DNA of 64,000 nucleotides from Neobacillus niacini (GTDB lineage Bacteria > Bacillota > Bacilli > Bacillales > Cytobacillaceae). The translations under genes were made by a program, and so were the position numbers. Under the pieces are notes generated by a model, which was given only the letters and a program-made list of their open reading frames with translations, searched no databases and was not told the origin of the DNA. The DNA lies in contig NZ_JAUSZN010000001.1 in NCBI RefSeq assembly GCF_030817595.1, positions 5,020,001-5,084,000 of the forward strand, read 5' to 3'. How positions within the stretch are numbered: position 1 is the stretch's first letter; each line of letters starts with the position of its first letter. Shown in pieces: positions 62,193 through 64,000 of this stretch.

Positions 62193-63601
62193 CTTGTAAT
62201 CACCACGCGTTTCTTGCTGTCCTTCGCAAAGACTTTCCCAGGGTTCATAATGTTATTGGGATCAAAAGCCTGCTTAATCCCCATCATCGCAGCGATTCCT
62301 TCTTTTTTCAGTTTCCACTCGAGGTATGGCGCCTTCATCGCGCCGACTCCATGCTCGCCGGTAATCGTTCCGCCTAATTCAATTGCTTTTTCAAAAATTT
62401 CCGCGAAGGCCTTTTCAACTCGTTCCATTTCATCATGATTTCTTGCATCCGTTGCACAGGTAGGGTGGAGATTACCGTCACCAGCGTGGCCAAAGGTACA
62501 AATCGTCAACTGATACTTTTCAGTAATTTCATTAATGGCTTTCACCATATTGGCAATTTCTGAGCGAGGAACGGTTGCGTCCTCTAGAATGGTCGTTGGT
62601 GCTAAACGAGCAACTGCCGAAAGTGCCGCACGTCTTGCTGTTCTAAGCGCCATGGCTTCCTCTTCTGTTGCCGCAATTTGAATCGATACGGCATTCTCCT
62701 GCTTACATACTTCTGCAATTTTGGCTATATCGCGTTCAACCACTTCAGGCGGACCATCCTGTTCAATTAAAAGAACTGCTTGGACGTCTGTTGGAAGCCC
62801 GATTTGAGCATAATCTTCGACTACTTTTAATGTAGCCTGATCCAAAAACTCGAGCGTGGTCGGAATAATCTTATTGGCAATAATTTTTGATACAGAACGA
62901 GCAGCCGCGGAAAGGTCCTGATAAAGAGCGAGCATCGTTTTCCGCGTTTCCGGCATTGGAATCAGCTTCAAGGTGGCCTCAGTAATGACACCAAGCGTTC
63001 CTTCAGAACCGACAAACAAACGGGTTAAGTCGTACCCAGCTACATCCTTTGCGAGCTTTCCGCCTGTGCGAATGATATCGCCATTTGGCAGAACAGCCTC
63101 AAGTCCAATGACATAATCTCTGGTTACGCCATATTTAAGACCGCGCAAACCGCCTGAATTTTCATTGATATTGCCGCCTATCGTAGAGATTTTCATTGAA
63201 CTTGGATCGGGTGGATAGAAAAGACCTTTTTCCTCAATTGCATGAATCATATCCAGCGTAATCACACCAGGCTGAACGGTAACGGTTAGATTTTCCTCGT
63301 CAATCTCAAGAATTTTGTTCATATGTTTAAAAAGAAGAACGATCCCGCCTTCAGTTGGGCAAGTTCCTGCACACAGGTTAGTCCCAGACCCGCGCGGAAC
63401 AATCGGAACTCCGTATTGATTACAAATCTTCAGGATATCTGATATTTCCTCCGAATTTCGCGGACTAATCACAGCGTCAGGCATTGACTGGAAGTTAGGT
63501 GTTGCATCATAGGAATAGACTAAACGTTCTATTTTAGAATCATCGAAGTTTTTTTCCGTAACAATGGATATCAATTTTTGTTTTACTTCATTCGAGAGCA
63601 T
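62189..63601 (-). CDS. glcD: Glycolate oxidase FAD-linked subunit
   Basis: A 470-residue FAD-dependent dehydrogenase of the vanillyl-alcohol-oxidase fold. The FAD-binding stretch is VPRGSGTNLCAGTCPTEGGI. The C-terminal GHAGDGNLHP and GEHGVGAMKAPYLEW motifs are typical of GlcD. It oxidises glycolate, or lactate, to the keto acid. A CdaR-type regulator gene lies upstream on the same strand, as in the B. subtilis ysfBCD region. Glyoxylate made here could feed the class V aminotransferase; that link is inference. Confidence 0.93.
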   Translation of the reverse strand: MLSNEVKQKLISIVTEKNFDDSKIERLVYSYDATPNFQSMPDAVISPRNSEEISDILKICNQYGVPIVPRGSGTNLCAGTCPTEGGIVLLFKHMNKILEIDEENLTVTVQPGVITLDMIHAIEEKGLFYPPDPSSMKISTIGGNINENSGGLRGLKYGVTRDYVIGLEAVLPNGDIIRTGGKLAKDVAGYDLTRLFVGSEGTLGVITEATLKLIPMPETRKTMLALYQDLSAAARSVSKIIANKIIPTTLEFLDQATLKVVEDYAQIGLPTDVQAVLLIEQDGPPEVVERDIAKIAEVCKQENAVSIQIAATEEEAMALRTARRAALSAVARLAPTTILEDATVPRSEIANMVKAINEITEKYQLTICTFGHAGDGNLHPTCATDARNHDEMERVEKAFAEIFEKAIELGGTITGEHGVGAMKAPYLEWKLKKEGIAAMMGIKQAFDPNNIMNPGKVFAKDSKKRVVITR

Positions 63602-63644
63602 GCTATTTCCCCCAATTTCGTACTATTTTCATACTATCTAAAGT

Positions 63645-63676
63645 ATAAAAAAAACAGGCCTAAGCCTGCTATAGAG
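63645..63676 (-). terminator. Terminator between the CdaR-like gene and glcD
   Basis: CAGGC-tta-GCCTG core stem followed on minus by eight T. Confidence 0.75.
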
Positions 63677-63716
63677 AAACATACAAAATATTTACGTATT
63701 TATATTAATCTTTTGG

Positions 63717-64000
63717 TTATTCATCCAAAAATTGAACGCCGAGATACAAACAAAACAAGTCCTGAATACTGTTTGGGTTTAAATGAGTCAATTCTTCGAT
63801 TTTTTTTAAACGATAATGGAGTGTGTTGATATGAATGTGTAAGGATTGGGCCGTATTTTTCAACGAGTGATTCTGTTTAAAGAGTTCAACCAATGTTTCC
63901 AAAAGGTCCTTTTCTGTTAACAGCGGTTCAATGGTCCGATGAATGTATTCAGCTTTTATTTCTGACGTTATTTCCCCTGTTACCATTTCAAGGATTAATT
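63717..64000 (-). CDS. CdaR/PucR-type transcriptional regulator, C-terminal part (5' end outside window)
   Basis: About 94 residues of the C-terminus are present. The frame stays open to the window edge, so the start lies beyond. The HTH of the PucR/CdaR class is visible: LLETLVELFKQNHSLKNTAQ then SLHIHINTLHYRLKKIEELT. It lies next to glcDF on the same strand, as YsfB does in B. subtilis. It probably activates the glycolate genes in response to a hydroxy acid. Confidence 0.88.
   Translation of the reverse strand, partial: LILEMVTGEITSEIKAEYIHRTIEPLLTEKDLLETLVELFKQNHSLKNTAQSLHIHINTLHYRLKKIEELTHLNPNSIQDLFCLYLGVQFLDE

Noticed and set aside
63578..63829. 83-aa plus-strand ORF between glcD and the regulator
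   Set aside because: Overlaps the glcD promoter, terminator and the regulator's coding sequence in antisense; no ribosome site.

Overview
The window reads as a chromosomal segment of a low-GC, endospore-forming Bacillaceae (Bacillus/Neobacillus type). The evidence is an rRNA operon end followed by a 20-gene tRNA array, ahpCF behind a perfect PerR box, a Spo0E-like phosphatase, a CotSA-like glycosyltransferase, a LysM-GH18 SleL-like enzyme, the DUF1659/DUF2922/YvrJ triad, and strong AGGAGG ribosome binding sites with frequent TTG and GTG starts.

Layout. 1-4377: 3' part of a 23S rRNA, 5S rRNA and 20 tRNAs; tRNA-fMet and tRNA-Phe are each preceded by a truncated copy of their own 5' end. 4503-9073 (minus): an OpuD/BetL-type betaine transporter, an unrecognised protein, ahpF and ahpC. 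9382-22816: a LacI regulator divergent from a long sugar operon matching the gene order of the Escherichia coli ycjM-U cluster (GH13_18 phosphorylase, ABC binding protein and two permeases, dehydrogenase, TIM-barrel epimerase, Gfo/Idh dehydrogenase, GH65 phosphorylase, beta-phosphoglucomutase), followed by a glycerate kinase. Four identical 14-bp LacI-type operators lie in front. The likely scheme is uptake of glucosylglycerate and other glucosides or gulosides, phosphorolysis to glucose 1-phosphate, conversion to glucose 6-phosphate, and phosphorylation of released glycerate. 23388-25755 (minus): carboxynorspermidine synthase and decarboxylase (the carboxy-polyamine route to spermidine) behind a ~450-nt leader ending in a terminator. 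26413-31791: a LysM/3D cell-wall protein, a polar amino-acid ABC transporter, a HIT protein and an M20 amidohydrolase.

31869-36238 is a region of decay and repeats: a frameshifted aldo/keto reductase, five tandem copies of a ~52-bp repeat, a class V aminotransferase and a frameshifted DUF2207 membrane protein. 37571-43095 (minus): hexulose-phosphate synthase and isomerase, a KdgR-like LacI regulator, an MFS carrier, a PfkB kinase and a sugar isomerase. The two promoters there carry arrays of 12-bp palindromes at 13-bp spacing. 43323-44882 holds small genes, including a 45-residue YvrJ protein.

45396-60818 contains three copies of a DoxX gene cassette (promoter block, gene, terminator); the middle copy is broken by an 11-bp direct-repeat deletion. 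Between copies one and two lie two secreted low-complexity proteins and the LysM-GH18 enzyme. Between copies two and three lie a CynX-type carrier and an eight-gene locus for a CDP-6-deoxyhexose-containing glycan, probably on the spore surface (CotSA-like GT4, rfbG, rfbF, two paralogous GTs, a GT61, an APH-fold kinase and an SDR). The window ends with glcF and glcD (glycolate oxidase) and the 3' end of a CdaR/PucR-type regulator.
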